Shown here: positions 17,337 to 26,028 of the stretch, piece by piece | Position numbering within the stretch: the first letter of the stretch is position 1 | Layout of the letters: each line of letters begins with the position of its first letter | DNA from: Tsuneonella sp. CC-YZS046 | GTDB lineage: Bacteria; Pseudomonadota; Alphaproteobacteria; Sphingomonadales; Sphingomonadaceae | Assembly: GCF_035581365.1 (NCBI RefSeq) | Contig: NZ_CP141590.1 | Location: 124,001-188,000 of the forward strand | DNA: 64,000 bases | Reading direction: 5' to 3' | Made by a program: the position numbers and the translations under genes | The notes under the pieces: generated by a model | The model's database searches: none | What the model was told of the DNA's origin: nothing | Seen by the model: the letters and a program-made list of their open reading frames with translations, nothing else

Positions 17337-18437
17337 ATGGCAATGCAATGCGGGATGTTCATGACTCCCTACAATCCGCCGAGCAGGACTTCGCGCCAGG
17401 TCTTCGACTGGGCCGTGGAGATCGCCCGGATAGCGGATGACGCCGGATATACGGACTTCATGATCGGCGAGCATTACACGCTGGCCTGGGAGAATATCCC
17501 CTTGCCGGAAGCGATCATCGCCGCCTGCGCGCAGACCACGAAGCAGATCCGCTTCGCCCCGATGGCGCATCTGCTGCCTTATCACGATCCCGCGACGCTG
17601 GCGGTTCGCGTCGGCTGGCTGAGCCAGGTGATGGAAGGCCGCTATTTCCTCGGCGTCGCGCCCGGCGGCCATCACACCGATGCCATTCTGCACGGTTTCG
17701 ACAGCATCATGGAACTGGCACCGATGCAGCTCGAGGCGCTGCATCTGATGGAGCGGGTCTGGGAAGGCAAGCCATTCAGGGAGCAGGGCAAATATTTCAA
17801 GGCAGGCTTTCCGGGGCCGGATACGATGCCGGAATACTGGGTCGAGATCGCTGACAATTCCCCCTACGGTGGGCGTGAAGCGCTGGAAATCGCGGTGACC
17901 GGCCTGTCCGAAAGTTCCAGGTCGATGGAGTTCGCCGGATCGCGCAACTACAGCCCGATCTCGTTCTTCGGCGGCACGTCGCAGATGAAGGCCCATTGGG
18001 AAACCTGGGCCACGGCAATGGAAAAGGCCGGCCACACGCCTGACCGCCGGCGTTTCCGCGTCTGCCGCGACATCTTCATCGCCGATACGGATGAGGAGGC
18101 GAAGCGTCTGGTCCGCAAGACCGGCCTGATGCGGACCTGGAACGATTATCTCAAGGAAATCTACGTCAAGTTCGGCCTGTTCAAAGGCATCATCGCCGAC
18201 AGCGGCAGGGACATCACGCCCGATCAGGTCGATGATGATTTCCTGATCGATCACGTCATCCTGTGCGGATCGCCCGAAAGGGTGATCGAAAAGCTGGAGG
18301 CGCTGGCGGACAAGGTCGGCGGCTGGGGGCAGATCGTGGCCAACCAGCACGACAGCATCGACGATCCCAAGCCCTGGGAAGAATCGCTGCGTCGCCTGGC
18401 CAGCGAGGTGTGCCCCAAGGTCAACATGCCGCTGTGA
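17337..18437 (+). CDS. LLM class flavin-dependent oxidoreductase
   Basis: A 366-residue luciferase-like flavoprotein. It contains MIGEHYTLAWENIP, RFAPMAHLLPYHDP and VGWLSQVMEGRYFLGVAPGG. These segments are closely matched by the protein at 28359, so the two are paralogues, while it differs strongly from its operon neighbour at 16089. Two unlike LLM proteins side by side may act on successive steps or form a heteromer as bacterial luciferase does. The ATG at 17337 follows GGAGAGAAAGAG. Confidence 0.87.
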   Translation: MAMQCGMFMTPYNPPSRTSRQVFDWAVEIARIADDAGYTDFMIGEHYTLAWENIPLPEAIIAACAQTTKQIRFAPMAHLLPYHDPATLAVRVGWLSQVMEGRYFLGVAPGGHHTDAILHGFDSIMELAPMQLEALHLMERVWEGKPFREQGKYFKAGFPGPDTMPEYWVEIADNSPYGGREALEIAVTGLSESSRSMEFAGSRNYSPISFFGGTSQMKAHWETWATAMEKAGHTPDRRRFRVCRDIFIADTDEEAKRLVRKTGLMRTWNDYLKEIYVKFGLFKGIIADSGRDITPDQVDDDFLIDHVILCGSPERVIEKLEALADKVGGWGQIVANQHDSIDDPKPWEESLRRLASEVCPKVNMPL

Positions 18438-18514
18438 TGCATTGGAGCGGCGGCTCCGCGCCGTCGCTCGACCGCCGGATGTAAGGACAAGCGGCGGTCT
18501 GGAAGGAGAGAAGG

Positions 18515-19600
18515 ATGGCAACCGGTAAAGCCTGCGTTCTGGTGGAGCCCAACAGGATCGAAACCTGGGACGTTCCCATTCCCGATCCCGAAGCGGGCGG
18601 CGCTCTGGTAAGAGTGATTGCCGGGGGCGTCTGCGGCAGCGATGTCCATATCCTCACTGGTGAGGCCGGGATCATGCCGTTCCCGATCATCCTGGGCCAT
18701 GAAGGCGTGGGCCGGATCGAGAAGCTCGGCCCTGGCGTGGACACCGATTACGCGGGCGTGCCGGTGAAGCCGGGCGACCTGGTCTATTGGGCGCCGATCG
18801 CGTTGTGCCACAGGTGCTACAACTGCACGGTTCTCGATGAGACGCCCTGCGAGAATTCCCAGTTCTTCGAACATGCGGAAAAGCCCAATTGGGGAAGCTA
18901 TGCGGATTTCGCGTGGCTGCCGAACGGACTGGCGTTCTACCGCCTGCCCGACCATGCTTCGGTGGACGCGGTCATCTCGCTCGGCTGCGCGCTGCCCACC
19001 GCGCTGCGCGGCTATGATCGCTGCGGTCCGGTCCGCACCGGGGAAGCAGTGGTGGTGCAGGGGGCCGGCCCGGTCGGCCTTGCCGCCATACTTCTCGCCT
19101 CGCTTGCCGGCGCGCGGGAGATCGTGGCCATCGACATGCATGAGAAGCGGCTGGAAGTCGCCAGGGCGCTGGGCGCGACCGCGACCGTTTCCCTGAAGGA
19201 TTCCGCGGAGGAGCGCCGCCGCCAGGTCTACGAAATCTGTGGTCCGCACGGACCGGAGGTGGTGGTGGAAGCGGCGGGCGTGCTTCAGGCTTTCCCGGAA
19301 GGCGTCGACCTTACCGGAAATCACGGCCGTTATATCGTGCTGGGGTTGTGGGGCGCCATAGGCCAGCAGCCGATCAGCCCCCGCGACACAACTCTCAAGA
19401 ACCTCACGATCGCGGGCGCGACCTTCCCCAAGCCCAGGCATTACCACCAGGCGCTGCATACGGCGGTGCGCTGCCAGGAACGGCTTCCGCTGGCCGAACT
19501 GGTTACCCATCGTTTCGGCGTGGGGTCCGCAGCCACGGCACTTTCAGCCACGGCCAAGGGTGAAGTCATCAAGGCGGTGATCGATCCCGAAATCGCCTGA
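18515..19600 (+). CDS. zinc-binding alcohol dehydrogenase (MDR family)
   Basis: A 361-residue medium-chain dehydrogenase. The catalytic zinc site is shown by GGVCGSDVH and [12 protein letters not shown], and the structural zinc lobe by [15 protein letters not shown] with four cysteines. GAGPVG binds the nucleotide. It would oxidise an alcohol made by the LLM or P450 enzymes of the same operon to an aldehyde or ketone. Start ATG follows GGAAGGAGAGA. The stop is 22 bp before the P450 start. Confidence 0.88.
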   Translation: MATGKACVLVEPNRIETWDVPIPDPEAGGALVRVIAGGVCGSDVHILTGEAGIMPFPIILGHEGVGRIEKLGPGVDTDYAGVPVKPGDLVYWAPIALCHRCYNCTVLDETPCENSQFFEHAEKPNWGSYADFAWLPNGLAFYRLPDHASVDAVISLGCALPTALRGYDRCGPVRTGEAVVVQGAGPVGLAAILLASLAGAREIVAIDMHEKRLEVARALGATATVSLKDSAEERRRQVYEICGPHGPEVVVEAAGVLQAFPEGVDLTGNHGRYIVLGLWGAIGQQPISPRDTTLKNLTIAGATFPKPRHYHQALHTAVRCQERLPLAELVTHRFGVGSAATALSATAKGEVIKAVIDPEIA

Positions 19601-19622
19601 CCCAATATCTCAGGAGCAGATT

Positions 19623-20906
19623 ATGACCGAGATGACGAAGATGGAAACGAAGCCGCTGCCCTACGAACCGCCGCTCGACGGAAAGGCGCGCGCGGCGAAG
19701 CCCGCCCATGTCCCCGATCGCCTCGTGCGCGATATCGACATGTATGCGCTCGACGGCATCAGCGAGGGCTATCACGAGGCATGGAAGGCGCTTCAGCAAC
19801 GCGAAGGCACGGAGAAGCTGGTATGGACGCCGCTGACCGGCGGGCACTGGATCGCGATGGACGGGCCAATGGTCCGCGAGATCTACGAGCACCCCGAACT
19901 GTTCTCCAGCCATGTGATCTTCCTTCCCAAGGAAGCGGGCGAGAAATACGCGATGGTGCCGACGCGAATGGACCCGCCGGAACACACCCCATACCGCAAG
20001 CTGCTCGATGTCGGGCTCAATCCCAAGCGGATCCGCGAGGTCGAGGACATGGTTCGCCAATCCGCCGTCAACCTGATCGAGCCGCTGGTGGCCAAGGGGC
20101 AATGTGACTTCGCCCGCGACTATGCCAATATCTTCCCGGTCCATGTGTTCATGGCCATGGCCGACCTGCCGCTCGACGATGTGCCGAAGCTGGCCCGCTT
20201 CGCCGAAGACATGACGCGTCCGCGCGGAAACACGCCGGAAGAGATGGCGCAATGCCTGGATGCCGCGAACAAAGGCTTCTTCGAGTATGTCGAGCCGGTG
20301 ATCGAAGCGCGCAAGGGCGGCAGCGGCACCGATCTGATTACGACCATGGTCAACGGCACGATCGATGGCGGGCCGATGCCGCATGACAAGGCGCTGGGCC
20401 TGATTTCGCTGCTTCTCCTCGGGGGGCTCGACACCGTGGTCAATTTCCTCAGCTTCATGATGATCTATCTGGCCCGTCACCCCGACAAGGTCGCCGAGGT
20501 CAGGAATGATGAATTGAAGCTGCGGCGCGGGGTGGAGGAATTGTTCCGCCGCTTCCCGGTGGTGTCCGAGGCGCGGATGGTCGCCAGGGACCAGACCTTC
20601 CATGGGGTCGAATTGAAGCAGGGCGACATGGTTCTCCTGCCGACCGTGCTGCATGGGCTGGATGAGGATGAGAATCCCGATCCGTTCACGCTCGATTGGG
20701 AACGGATGCCGAAGCACACGACCTTCGGGGGCGGGCCGCATCGCTGCGCGGGGCTTCATCTCGCGCGGATGGAAGCGACCGTGACGGTTCAGGAATGGAT
20801 CAAGCGCATTCCGGAGTTCAGCCTCGCTGAAGGGGCCAATCCCATCTATCACTCCGGCATTGTGGCGGCGGTCGAGAACGTGCCGTTCGTCTGGCCGACC
20901 AAGTAA
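19623..20906 (+). CDS. cytochrome P450
   Basis: A soluble class I bacterial P450 of 427 residues that hydroxylates or epoxidises its substrate. The heme loop [10 protein letters not shown] has the ligand Cys375. The I-helix oxygen-binding motif is GGLDT (Asp270-Thr271), with Gly in place of the common Ala, and the ExxR motif is ELFR followed by [10 protein letters not shown]. Sequence style resembles camphor and terpene P450s (CYP101 and CYP111 neighbours), which is suggestive only. It needs a ferredoxin and reductase: none is in this operon, and the sole ferredoxin in the window is at 48722. Confidence 0.93.
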   Translation: MTEMTKMETKPLPYEPPLDGKARAAKPAHVPDRLVRDIDMYALDGISEGYHEAWKALQQREGTEKLVWTPLTGGHWIAMDGPMVREIYEHPELFSSHVIFLPKEAGEKYAMVPTRMDPPEHTPYRKLLDVGLNPKRIREVEDMVRQSAVNLIEPLVAKGQCDFARDYANIFPVHVFMAMADLPLDDVPKLARFAEDMTRPRGNTPEEMAQCLDAANKGFFEYVEPVIEARKGGSGTDLITTMVNGTIDGGPMPHDKALGLISLLLLGGLDTVVNFLSFMMIYLARHPDKVAEVRNDELKLRRGVEELFRRFPVVSEARMVARDQTFHGVELKQGDMVLLPTVLHGLDEDENPDPFTLDWERMPKHTTFGGGPHRCAGLHLARMEATVTVQEWIKRIPEFSLAEGANPIYHSGIVAAVENVPFVWPTK

Positions 20907-20920
20907 GCGGATCGCGAAAA

Positions 20921-21718
20921 ATGAGCGAACGTCTCGCCGACCGGGTCTGCGTCGTCACCGGCTCCGGGCAGGGCATGGGCAGGACGAGCGCGCTCGCCAT
21001 GGCCCGCGAGGGCGGCAAGGTTGTCATTGCCGACATCAACGAGGAAGCCGGCCGGGAAACCGTCGGCCTGATCGAAGCGGAGGGCAACACGGCCGCGTTC
21101 ATCAGGGTCGATCTGCGCGACAGCGCGTCGATCAAGGCGCTGATGGATGAAACGGCGCGGCTGTTCGGCGGGATCGATGTGGTGCATGCCAACGCTGCCA
21201 TTCACGAGAGCGACCTGACCCCCCGGACCTCGATCGAGGAACTGGACGAGGATATCTGGGATCTGGTCAACGACATCAATCTGAAGGCCGTGTGGCTTTG
21301 CACCAAGCACGCGGTGCCCTACCTCAAGGAGGCGCGCGCTCCTGCCATCGTCAACGTCGCTTCGACCGGGGCGGAAGTCTCCTATCCCATGGCTGGCGCC
21401 TATTGTGCGACCAAGGGCGGGGTGCGGATGCTGACCAAGGCCAGCGCGACCGATCTCGCCAAATTCGGAATCCGGGTCAATTGCTATGGGCCTGCCGCAA
21501 TCCGCACGCCCATGCTGGAGAAATATCTCGAAGCGGCGGAAGATCCGGCGGCGGTCGAGCAATTCCTGCGCGGCGCGCATCTCATCCCGCGCCTGGGCGA
21601 GCCGGAAGAGGTCGCAAAGCTGGCGGTGTTCCTGGCTTGCGACGACAGTTCCTTCATCAACGGCGCCTATTATCTGATCGACGGCGGCGCGCTGGCCTGG
21701 CGAGGCCTAGCCGGCTGA
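20921..21718 (+). CDS. short-chain dehydrogenase/reductase
   Basis: A classical SDR of 265 residues and the last gene of the LLM/P450 operon, starting 14 bp after the P450 stop. TGSGQGMG binds the cofactor, ANAA replaces NNAG, and YCATK supplies the Tyr-Lys pair after NVASTGAEV. It has an insert ESDLTPRTSIEELDEDIWD typical of limonene or carveol dehydrogenase-like SDRs, though substrate is not proven. Probably oxidises an alcohol produced by the P450. Confidence 0.87.
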   Translation: MSERLADRVCVVTGSGQGMGRTSALAMAREGGKVVIADINEEAGRETVGLIEAEGNTAAFIRVDLRDSASIKALMDETARLFGGIDVVHANAAIHESDLTPRTSIEELDEDIWDLVNDINLKAVWLCTKHAVPYLKEARAPAIVNVASTGAEVSYPMAGAYCATKGGVRMLTKASATDLAKFGIRVNCYGPAAIRTPMLEKYLEAAEDPAAVEQFLRGAHLIPRLGEPEEVAKLAVFLACDDSSFINGAYYLIDGGALAWRGLAG

Positions 21719-21724
21719 TCCCTG

Positions 21725-21759
21725 GATTCATTCCGGTTCTTATTGAGCCGGAATGAATC
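21725..21759. terminator. 12-bp hairpin between convergent genes
   Basis: GATTCATTCCGG and CCGGAATGAATC pair perfectly around an 11-base AT-rich loop just after the SDR stop. A second stem (GTGATTTC/GAAATCAC with GGCAGG/CCTGCC inside, 21778-21820) ends at the stop of the opposing gene. Neither has a T-run, but the two face convergent genes and probably end transcription or protect the 3' ends. Confidence 0.6.
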
Positions 21760-21821
21760 TGCACCCGTTCGATTTCCGTGATTTCCGAGCCGGCAGGCGT
21801 TCCACCTGCCTCGAAATCACT

Positions 21822-22481
21822 CTAGGCGATCCCGTCGTGGCCGGGTCCCTCGGCCGCTATATCGAGCGTTTCCATGATCTGGCGGCGGGTCGCGCCCAGC
21901 GCGATGGCGTTCTTCAGGTGAAGGCGGAAACCTGGGCCGAAGGCGTGGGTCGGCGCGATATCGCAGGCGATCGCCACCAGTTCTTTGGTCCGTGCCCGGA
22001 CGGAGCCGATCTTCCAGGGCACCGCGCAGTAATCGAAGAAGGCCTTGAACAGATCGGGGCAGAGCCGCAGCATGGCTGTGAGAAAGCCGGGATTCTCCTG
22101 CTCGAAGCCGATCCAGAACGCATCGTCGCCGACATGCCGGTCCCAAAGCGCCTGGCGTTCCGCATCGAGCGGACTGCCGGGGTCGAGCAAACCGCGCTCG
22201 CCGGCCGCCGCGAGCACCATGGCCTGCGAGATCATCAGTGAGTGAACGCCGAGGCCGGATACCAAGGCAATGATCTCCTCGACCTGATCCACGCTTGCGC
22301 CGGCGTCGAACGCACCCTGAATAGCTTCGGCGATGGCTTGCCGGTCCAGCGCCGTGACGGAAACCGCCACACCCAGCCGGACAAGCGCGCGCGCCAGGGC
22401 ATCCAGCCCTTCGCCTTCCGGGAGGTCGCGCGTGGCGGCGATGGCCTGTTCGCGCAGCCTGGCTGAAATGTCCTGCATCAT
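21822..22481 (-). CDS. carboxymuconolactone decarboxylase (CMD) family protein
   Basis: A 219-residue helical protein with a CMD-like core near the C-terminus (RTKELVAIACDIAPTHAFGPGFRLHLKNAIALGA). The CxxC that marks AhpD-type peroxidases is absent, and a histidine remains, so it is closer to true decarboxylase or hydrolase members than to antioxidant ones. A second half of similar helical composition precedes it. It is divergent from the SnoaL/crotonase operon and the gap has two palindromes, so joint regulation is likely. Possible role in lactone or CoA-ester chemistry; unproven. Confidence 0.7.
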   Translation of the reverse strand: MMQDISARLREQAIAATRDLPEGEGLDALARALVRLGVAVSVTALDRQAIAEAIQGAFDAGASVDQVEEIIALVSGLGVHSLMISQAMVLAAAGERGLLDPGSPLDAERQALWDRHVGDDAFWIGFEQENPGFLTAMLRLCPDLFKAFFDYCAVPWKIGSVRARTKELVAIACDIAPTHAFGPGFRLHLKNAIALGATRRQIMETLDIAAEGPGHDGIA

Positions 22482-22492
22482 CTGGCCCCATT

Positions 22493-22507
22493 TAGTCGAA
22501 GCGACTA
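22493..22507. promoter_or_regulatory. short perfect palindrome in divergent promoter
   Basis: TAGTCG-AAG-CGACTA forms a 6-3-6 palindrome 12 bp upstream of the CMD-family start on the minus strand and 4 bp from the class B site. It may be a second operator, possibly for a different protein. Confidence 0.4.
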
Positions 22508-22510
22508 TTC

Positions 22511-22530
22511 AGTCAACTTTCGTGTTGACC
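22511..22530. promoter_or_regulatory. class B operator with strong promoter
   Basis: The sequence is AGTCAACT-TTCG-TGTTGACC, with 6 of 8 arm positions paired. Its right arm contains TTGACC (22525-22530), followed after 17 bp by CATAAT (22548-22553), a good promoter for the operon that begins at 22576. Confidence 0.68.
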
Positions 22531-22575
22531 GAATGGTCGGCCAGCGCCATAATTCCGGCCGGGAGAGACGAATCC

Positions 22576-23103
22576 TTGGCTACATTGGAAGAACGTGTTC
22601 GCCGGCTGGAGGACAGGGCAGAATTGCAGGATCTGGTCGCCGCCTATTTCCGGGCGGTGGACGATGACGATTACGACGCTGTCGGAGACAGCTTCACCGA
22701 AGATGCGGAATTCGTCGCGTCCGGCTTCGATGGCGACAGAACCCGCGATGCGGTGGTGGCCTTCCTCCGCGCCGCCAGGGCGGGCATGGGGCAAACCGTT
22801 CATACTCCCAACTACGTCCAGATCGAGTTCCTGAGCGATTGCGAGGCGACGGGTCTGGTCGGTGCGCATCTCGAGCTTGGCCTCGGGGAGCAGACATATT
22901 TCGGTGCGGTCCGCTATATCGACCTGTATCGCAGGGCGGAAGGGCGCTGGCGGATCGCCCGGCGCGAAATGAAGGCCATCCACATGGCGCCATGGTCGCA
23001 GGTCGAAACCTCGCTGACCAGCGCTTTCAATGTGCGCTGGCCCGGTGCGCAGCCCTTGCCGAGCGACTGTCCGCGCAAGGGGCGAGCCATGCCCGATGCA
23101 TAG
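22576..23103 (+). CDS. SnoaL-like (NTF2-fold) protein
   Basis: A 175-residue NTF2-fold protein of the SnoaL-4 type: an N-terminal helix LEERVRRLEDRAELQDLVAAY, then AVGDSFTEDAEF and a beta-sheet part ending in WRIARREMKAIHMAPW. Relatives isomerise, cyclise or hydrate small molecules, or are dioxygenase small subunits. TTG at 22576 is the start, after GGGAGAG; the longer open frame overlaps the promoter. First gene of a seven-gene operon. Confidence 0.78.
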   Translation: MATLEERVRRLEDRAELQDLVAAYFRAVDDDDYDAVGDSFTEDAEFVASGFDGDRTRDAVVAFLRAARAGMGQTVHTPNYVQIEFLSDCEATGLVGAHLELGLGEQTYFGAVRYIDLYRRAEGRWRIARREMKAIHMAPWSQVETSLTSAFNVRWPGAQPLPSDCPRKGRAMPDA

Positions 23104-23121
23104 CGGCGCGGCCAAATCCTG

Positions 23122-23613
23122 ATGATTGGAAATGCGATGAAAGGAATGGAAGTGAACAACGAACAGGCGCTGCAGCAGCTGGTGGACGAGCGCGATATCC
23201 AGCGTGTCCTGTCGGATTATGCCTATTATCTCGACATGAATATGCCGGAGAAGATGGCCGAGTTGTTCGTGGACGATTGCGAGGTCGATTATGCGCCCAA
23301 TTTCGGCGCCAAGGGGATCGAGGAATACAAGAAGACGCTGGACGGCATCGGCACCTTCTTCAGGGGGACGAGCCACCATAATTCCGGCACGGTGATCGAC
23401 TGGATATCCCCCACCGAAGTGAACACCCGCACCATTCTCGTCGCGATCCACCGCTATACGAAGGAGCGGCCCGATGGCATCCTCTACGGCCAGTATCACG
23501 ACACGCTGGTGAAAGTGGATGGCCGGTGGAAGTTCAAGCGCCGCGAATTGCGCACCACGATGACAACCGACTATCATGTCAAGGCAGCCAACCCGATTGG
23601 GCGCCGTGACTGA
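23122..23613 (+). CDS. SnoaL-like (NTF2-fold) protein
   Basis: A 163-residue NTF2-fold protein, second of two in a row. The helix ERDIQRVLSDYAYYLD, the segment MAELFVDDCEVDY and the end WKFKRRELRTTMTTDY are typical of SnoaL-4 and related dehydratases. It resembles the upstream protein only in fold. The start may be 23122, 23137 or 23146; AAAGGA favours the last. The stop codon abuts the ATG of the first crotonase. Confidence 0.76.
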   Translation: MIGNAMKGMEVNNEQALQQLVDERDIQRVLSDYAYYLDMNMPEKMAELFVDDCEVDYAPNFGAKGIEEYKKTLDGIGTFFRGTSHHNSGTVIDWISPTEVNTRTILVAIHRYTKERPDGILYGQYHDTLVKVDGRWKFKRRELRTTMTTDYHVKAANPIGRRD

Positions 23614-24453
23614 ATGAGCGAACAGGCCCCCCTCCGAATTGAATCCGGGGATTCGATCGACTGGATCGTGCTGAGCCGGCCTCAGGCTGCGAACGCCTTC
23701 TCCACGGCCCTGCTGGATGCCTTCACCGCCGCTTTGGTGAAGCTCGAAAAGGAAGGCGCGCCGGTTATCGGCATCAGGGGGGAAGGCAAGGGCTTCAGCG
23801 CCGGCGCCGATCTGAGCGAGTATAACGCGGGCGGCACGCCGGTGGAGGATGTGGCGCGCCTGCGCCGCAATCTCGACCGCTGGCTCGCCATGTGGCGACA
23901 TCCGAAGCCGGTGATCGTCGCCATCCATGGCTTCTGCATGGGCATTTCCGCGCAGATGCCGTGTTTCGCGGATATGACGGTGGTTGCGGAGGATGCCCGG
24001 ATCGGGGAACCGGGGATACCTCTGGGCGGCGGCTATGTCGCGCCCGCCTGGGTGCCGCAAGTCGGGGCCAAGCGCGCGAAGGAGCTGGCATTCCTCCCTG
24101 GCAACTGGGTCGATGGGCGCACCGCCGCCGAATGGGGCTGGGCCAACGCCGCTGTCCCGGCCGAAGAGCTGGTGCCCTGCGTGGAGGCGCTGGCCGGGCG
24201 GATCGCGATGATCCCGCCTGCGGTGCTGACCATCAAGAAGCAGTCGATCAACCGGGCGATGGAGGCCGCCGGTTTCCTGTCCGCGGTGAACGCCATTTCG
24301 GAGAGCGATGCCATATTGCATCTTGAACCCGCGGTGCTCGCCATGCGCCAGCGCATCGCCGATGAAGGGCTGGCGGCGGTGGTGGCCCATTACCGGGGCG
24401 AAAGCTCCACCCAGATATTTCAGAAACACAGAAAAGGATCAGCTGATGGCTGA
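23614..24453 (+). CDS. enoyl-CoA hydratase/isomerase family protein (crotonase)
   Basis: A 279-residue crotonase-fold enzyme acting on a CoA ester. The oxyanion-hole segment is GEGKGFSAGADLSEY and the second is HGFCMGISAQMPCFADM; EPGIPLGGGY is where a catalytic glutamate usually lies. Possible reactions are hydration, isomerisation or C-C hydrolysis of an enoyl- or oxo-acyl-CoA. It begins right after the SnoaL stop and overlaps the next crotonase by eight bases. The two crotonases are diverged and unlikely to be redundant. Confidence 0.87.
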   Translation: MSEQAPLRIESGDSIDWIVLSRPQAANAFSTALLDAFTAALVKLEKEGAPVIGIRGEGKGFSAGADLSEYNAGGTPVEDVARLRRNLDRWLAMWRHPKPVIVAIHGFCMGISAQMPCFADMTVVAEDARIGEPGIPLGGGYVAPAWVPQVGAKRAKELAFLPGNWVDGRTAAEWGWANAAVPAEELVPCVEALAGRIAMIPPAVLTIKKQSINRAMEAAGFLSAVNAISESDAILHLEPAVLAMRQRIADEGLAAVVAHYRGESSTQIFQKHRKGSADG

Positions 24454-25216
24454 CGTCGAATTCCATGTCGATAACCATGTCGCCCATGTCAGGCTCAACC
24501 GCCCGCAGGGCATGAATGCGATCACTGGCGGGATGGACGATCTTCTGTTCGAGGCCTGGAAGACGATCAATGACGATCCGGAGATCTGGTGCGCTGTCCT
24601 TTCGGCCGAGGGCGAGAAAGCCTTCTGTATCGGCGCCGACGTTTCGGAAGGGCCGGAACGCAAGACGCGGATGGCGCTGGCCGGGGGACTCACTGGGATC
24701 GGCGGGCCGCTGGTCACGCTCAGGAAGCCGATGGTTGCCGCGGTTCAGGGCTTCTGCGTCGGCGGCGGCTTCGAGCTGGCGATGTGCGCCGACATCATCG
24801 TCGCCGCCGAAACCGCCCAGTTCGGCCTGCCGGAAACGCGGCATGGAATTATTGGCGAATGTGGCGTGGTTCACCGGGCGATCCGGCAATTGCCGCATCA
24901 TATCGCCATGGCGATGATCCTGACCGGAGAGCGGATCGATGCGGCGTCGGCAGCGCAATATGGCCTGGTCAACGAGGTCGTCCCCTATGCCGGGCTGGCC
25001 GAAGCGGCTGCGGCCTGGGCGGCGAAGATCAACAAATGCGCCCCGCTTGCCAATCAGGCGGCCAAGGCCGCGGTGCTCGGGCGGCTTGGCTATCCGCTGG
25101 AAGTGGCGTTGATGACCCGGTTCGAAGAGATCGAGCAATATGCCGAAAGCGATGATGTGCGCGAACGCAACGCAGCAGCGGCGGAGGGACGCAAGCCGGT
25201 TTGGACGGGGCGCTGA
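24446..25216 (+). CDS. enoyl-CoA hydratase/isomerase family protein (crotonase)
   Basis: A 256-residue crotonase beginning MADVEFHVDN, with ATG at 24446 after AAAAGGA. AFCIGADVSEG and QGFCVGGGFELAMCADI form the oxyanion hole and GLPETRHGII carries a likely catalytic glutamate. Hydration of a 2-enoyl-CoA is the simplest role; CoA-dependent ring hydrolysis is an alternative. The longer open frame upstream overlaps the preceding gene and is not used. Confidence 0.87.
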   Translation: MADVEFHVDNHVAHVRLNRPQGMNAITGGMDDLLFEAWKTINDDPEIWCAVLSAEGEKAFCIGADVSEGPERKTRMALAGGLTGIGGPLVTLRKPMVAAVQGFCVGGGFELAMCADIIVAAETAQFGLPETRHGIIGECGVVHRAIRQLPHHIAMAMILTGERIDAASAAQYGLVNEVVPYAGLAEAAAAWAAKINKCAPLANQAAKAAVLGRLGYPLEVALMTRFEEIEQYAESDDVRERNAAAAEGRKPVWTGR

Positions 25217-25218
25217 AC

Positions 25219-26028
25219 TTGGCCGAACGGCGCGCCACAAGTGAGAGATTGACGCGTTATCCGGCGAATCCGAAGTATGGGACAGGCGCCTATCGCCGCC
25301 GCATCTGCTTCACCGCTTCCCCAGGCGGAATGACGGTTTCTTTGTTCGATGACTTCCATGAAATGGTGGTCGAGATCGGCCATGACGGGCGCCGGGTAAT
25401 CGCCGTCGATGCCGAGATGCGGCGCTTCCCCAAGACGACCTGCCAGGGCGCGATTGCCCTGCTGCAGGCGTTTGTCGGCTGCACTATCGCCGATGGCCGT
25501 TATGCCATTGCCGGCAAGTTCAATCGCGGGCCGCACTGCACCCACCTGATCGACTTGACGACCTGGGGCATTTCCGCGCTCCAGCGCGGCGTGGAGGATC
25601 AATGGATCGAAATCGCCCTGACCGATCCCGATCCGGACGGGCGGCAATCGCTCGATCTGTCCGTGAATGGCGAAATGGCGCTGCGCCTCTCGATCCTCCA
25701 TGAATGCCTGGAATTGCCCGCGCAGCATGCCGGGCAATCGCTGTTCGGCGGATTCACGCGCTGGGCCGACGAGAATTTCTCCGGCTTCGAGCGCGACTTG
25801 TGGCACATGGCGCAGATGGCGGCGTTCGTTTCGCATGGCCGCGCCTATGTGGTCGATGGGCCGGTGCCTTTCGCCTCGGCGGATGAGCCTTCACGCAAGG
25901 GTGCGTGCTACAGCTATAGCGATCCCGCCTATCGGACCGCGCTGGATATTGTCGGCTATGTGCGCGACCACACGCGGGGCTTGCCGCCGCGCGACCGTGC
26001 CAGCGAGAGAATCCGGGGGCAAGCATGA
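25219..26028 (+). CDS. DUF2889 family protein
   Basis: About 270 residues with the DUF2889 pattern: an N-terminal RRRICFTASPGG, then DDFHEMVVEIGHDGRRVIAVDAEMRRFPKTTCQGA, and NRGPHCTHLIDL. No enzyme activity is established for the family. Conserved Cys and His residues (TTC, CTH) could bind metal or act in catalysis. TTG at 25219 starts two bases after the crotonase stop, TTG at 25201 is an alternative. The gene overlaps RibB by four bases. Its place between crotonases and RibB suggests an enzyme step on a CoA ester or lactone, but this is a guess. Confidence 0.75.
   Translation: MAERRATSERLTRYPANPKYGTGAYRRRICFTASPGGMTVSLFDDFHEMVVEIGHDGRRVIAVDAEMRRFPKTTCQGAIALLQAFVGCTIADGRYAIAGKFNRGPHCTHLIDLTTWGISALQRGVEDQWIEIALTDPDPDGRQSLDLSVNGEMALRLSILHECLELPAQHAGQSLFGGFTRWADENFSGFERDLWHMAQMAAFVSHGRAYVVDGPVPFASADEPSRKGACYSYSDPAYRTALDIVGYVRDHTRGLPPRDRASERIRGQA

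Noticed and set aside
15897-18521. 874-residue open frame on the minus strand
   Set aside because: It lies antisense to two clear LLM genes; its composition (many His, Arg, Pro) is that of a shadow frame in GC-rich DNA and it shows no domain.
22513-24429. 638-residue open frame on the minus strand
   Set aside because: Antisense to the SnoaL/crotonase operon, with shadow-type composition.
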